Under the pieces are notes generated by a model. It searched no databases. It was not told the origin of the DNA and worked only from the letters and a program-made list of their open reading frames with translations. Positions 12,878 through 14,185 of a DNA stretch of 14,185 bases are shown here, one piece after another. This DNA is from Desulfobacterales bacterium (GTDB taxonomy: Bacteria; Desulfobacterota; Desulfobacteria; Desulfobacterales; UBA5852): assembly GCA_030066455.1 (NCBI GenBank), contig JASJBQ010000077.1, positions 1 to 14,185 of the forward strand. The letters are read 5' to 3'. The translations under genes were made by a program, and so were the position numbers. Numbering within the stretch: the first letter of the stretch is position 1; every line of letters begins with the position of its first letter.

Positions 12878-14185
12878 ATGAATGCCACCGCAGAATTTAA
12901 AAACCTTTTAGAATGTGCCTTTTACTGGGAATCGGCCGCTGCCGATCGCCTTTGGCTGACCCAACCCATGGGCGGCGGCGATAACAACATCAAGACCTGG
13001 ACCTGGGCCGAGGCTGTCGGCGAAGCCCGTCGAATGGCTGCCTATCTGAAATCGCTCGATCTCCCCGCGCGAAGCAGCATCGCGCTTTGTTCCAAAAACT
13101 GCGCCCACTGGATATTGGCGGATTTGGCCATCTGGATGGCCGGCCATGTCACGGTCCCCCTCTTTCACGTCCTTACGGCGGAAAGCGTCGCCTACATCCT
13201 CGAACATTCCGAGGCCCGGCTGCTGTTCGTGGGAAAACTCGATCCCGCGTGGGATCAGATGAAACAGGGCTTGCCGGCCGAGCTGCCAACGGTAGCGCTG
13301 CCGCTGGCAACGGATACCGACCACCTGCAGTGGGACGCCATCGTCACCGGCCAAACCCCTCTGGAGCAAAGCGCGGCCTGCCCGCCCAACGAAACGGCCA
13401 CGATCATCTATACGTCCGGTAGCATGGGCCGTCCCAAAGGCGTGATGATGTCCTTCGATGCCATGTATAACGGCGGCAGGTTATTCTGCAAAATCGCCGA
13501 TGTTCGCACCAGCGACAGACAACTCTCCTATCTTCCGCTGGCACATGTCTTCGAAAGGTTGGTGATCGAGGCGGGTTCGCTCTGCGGCGGCAGTCAGGTT
13601 TTCTTTGCCGAAACATTGGATACCTTCGTGCAGGATCTGCGCCGGGCCCGCCCCACCCTGTTTGCCTCGGTGCCGCGGCTGTGGATGAAGTTTCAGCTCG
13701 GGGTGTTCCAGAAACTGCCCCCGCCAAAACTCGAGCGACTGCTCAAAATCCCAATTGTGAAGAGTATCGTCAAAAAGAAAATCCTGAAGGAACTGGGCTT
13801 GGATCAGGTCCGGATGGCCGTGTCCGGTGCGTCGCCCATCCCCAAGGAAGTGATCGAATGGTACCGCCATCTGGGACTGGAATTGCTGGAAGGCTACGGC
13901 ATGACGGAAAACTTCAGTTACTCCCATATCAGCGCCGCAAGCGAGATGCGGCCGGGTTACGTGGGCAAACCCTGCCCGGGGGTGGTGCATAAGATCAGCA
14001 CTGAGGGGGAAATCCTGGTTAAAAGCCCTTGCAATATGAAGGGCTATTTTAAAGCGCCGGAACTGAACGAAACGGCCTTCACCGCCGACGGTTTTCTACG
14101 AACCGGTGATCTTGGCGAGGTGGATGAGATGGGACGCCTCAAGATCACCGGCCGTGTCAAGGAACTGTTTAAAACCTCCAAGGGC
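12878..14185 (+). CDS. Long-chain acyl-CoA synthetase (AMP-binding), 3' end outside window
   Basis: The frame is open for 436 codons to the last base. It is an ANL-superfamily adenylate-forming enzyme that activates a fatty acid with ATP and joins it to CoA. Visible motifs: the phosphate-binding loop YTSGSMGRPKGVMM (178-191; the usual TSGTTG is TSGSMG here), SYLPLAHVFER, LEGYGMTE (337-344) and RTGDLG (408-413) followed by GRLKITGRVKELFKTSKG, the hinge region. This layout (with ITGRxKEL) is typical of FadD15/eukaryote-like long-chain ligases. Only about the last 100-150 residues, including the catalytic Lys of the C-terminal domain, are missing, cut by the window edge. GGAG (12867-12870) seven bases before the ATG supports the start. 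GC content is back to the level of copA. Confidence 0.93.
   Translation, partial: MNATAEFKNLLECAFYWESAAADRLWLTQPMGGGDNNIKTWTWAEAVGEARRMAAYLKSLDLPARSSIALCSKNCAHWILADLAIWMAGHVTVPLFHVLTAESVAYILEHSEARLLFVGKLDPAWDQMKQGLPAELPTVALPLATDTDHLQWDAIVTGQTPLEQSAACPPNETATIIYTSGSMGRPKGVMMSFDAMYNGGRLFCKIADVRTSDRQLSYLPLAHVFERLVIEAGSLCGGSQVFFAETLDTFVQDLRRARPTLFASVPRLWMKFQLGVFQKLPPPKLERLLKIPIVKSIVKKKILKELGLDQVRMAVSGASPIPKEVIEWYRHLGLELLEGYGMTENFSYSHISAASEMRPGYVGKPCPGVVHKISTEGEILVKSPCNMKGYFKAPELNETAFTADGFLRTGDLGEVDEMGRLKITGRVKELFKTSKG

Overview
The window looks like chromosomal DNA of a GC-rich anaerobic bacterium, most likely a sulfate-reducing Desulfobacterota (Desulfosarcina/Desulfobacteraceae-like). This is an inference from three things: a siroheme/ferredoxin protein with a PCP-reductase-type N-terminus, a HEAT-like protein of a kind I associate with sulfate reducers, and the general style of the GC-rich genes. 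No rRNA, tRNA, CRISPR array, transposase or integrase gene was seen.

Left part (1-5685), ordinary core-like DNA, all on the plus strand. It holds a HEAT-like protein, an RraA/HMG-aldolase family protein, and a compact sulfite-reductase-like iron-sulfur protein. A copper module follows: a 56-residue Cys-rich small protein with its own promoter-like sequence, Shine-Dalgarno and hairpin, then CopZ-like chaperone and CopA copper ATPase. CopZ would hand Cu(I) to CopA for export; the small protein is a candidate metal-binding partner.

Middle and right part (5686-12877), an accessory and partly decayed region. Intact genes are an endonuclease/exonuclease/phosphatase-family protein, a DinB-family protein, a DUF4442 hotdog protein, a cold-shock/DUF1294 membrane protein, a secreted HExxH putative metalloprotease and a small two-helix membrane protein. 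Between them lie gene remnants: a 3' fragment of a second DUF4442 gene, a frameshifted gamma-glutamylcyclotransferase-like gene, an ORF6N gene lacking its DNA-binding half, and a truncated small gene. A well-formed 58-bp integron attC site (10474-10531) sits at the end of the DUF1294 gene, with that gene's stop codon inside its R' box. A second 58-bp attC-like element lies at 12236-12293. Part of the region (about 9.6-12.3 kb) is therefore best read as an integrase-less cassette cluster (CALIN-like) with lower GC than its surroundings.

Right end (12878-14185). GC-rich DNA returns with an acyl-CoA synthetase gene that runs off the window.
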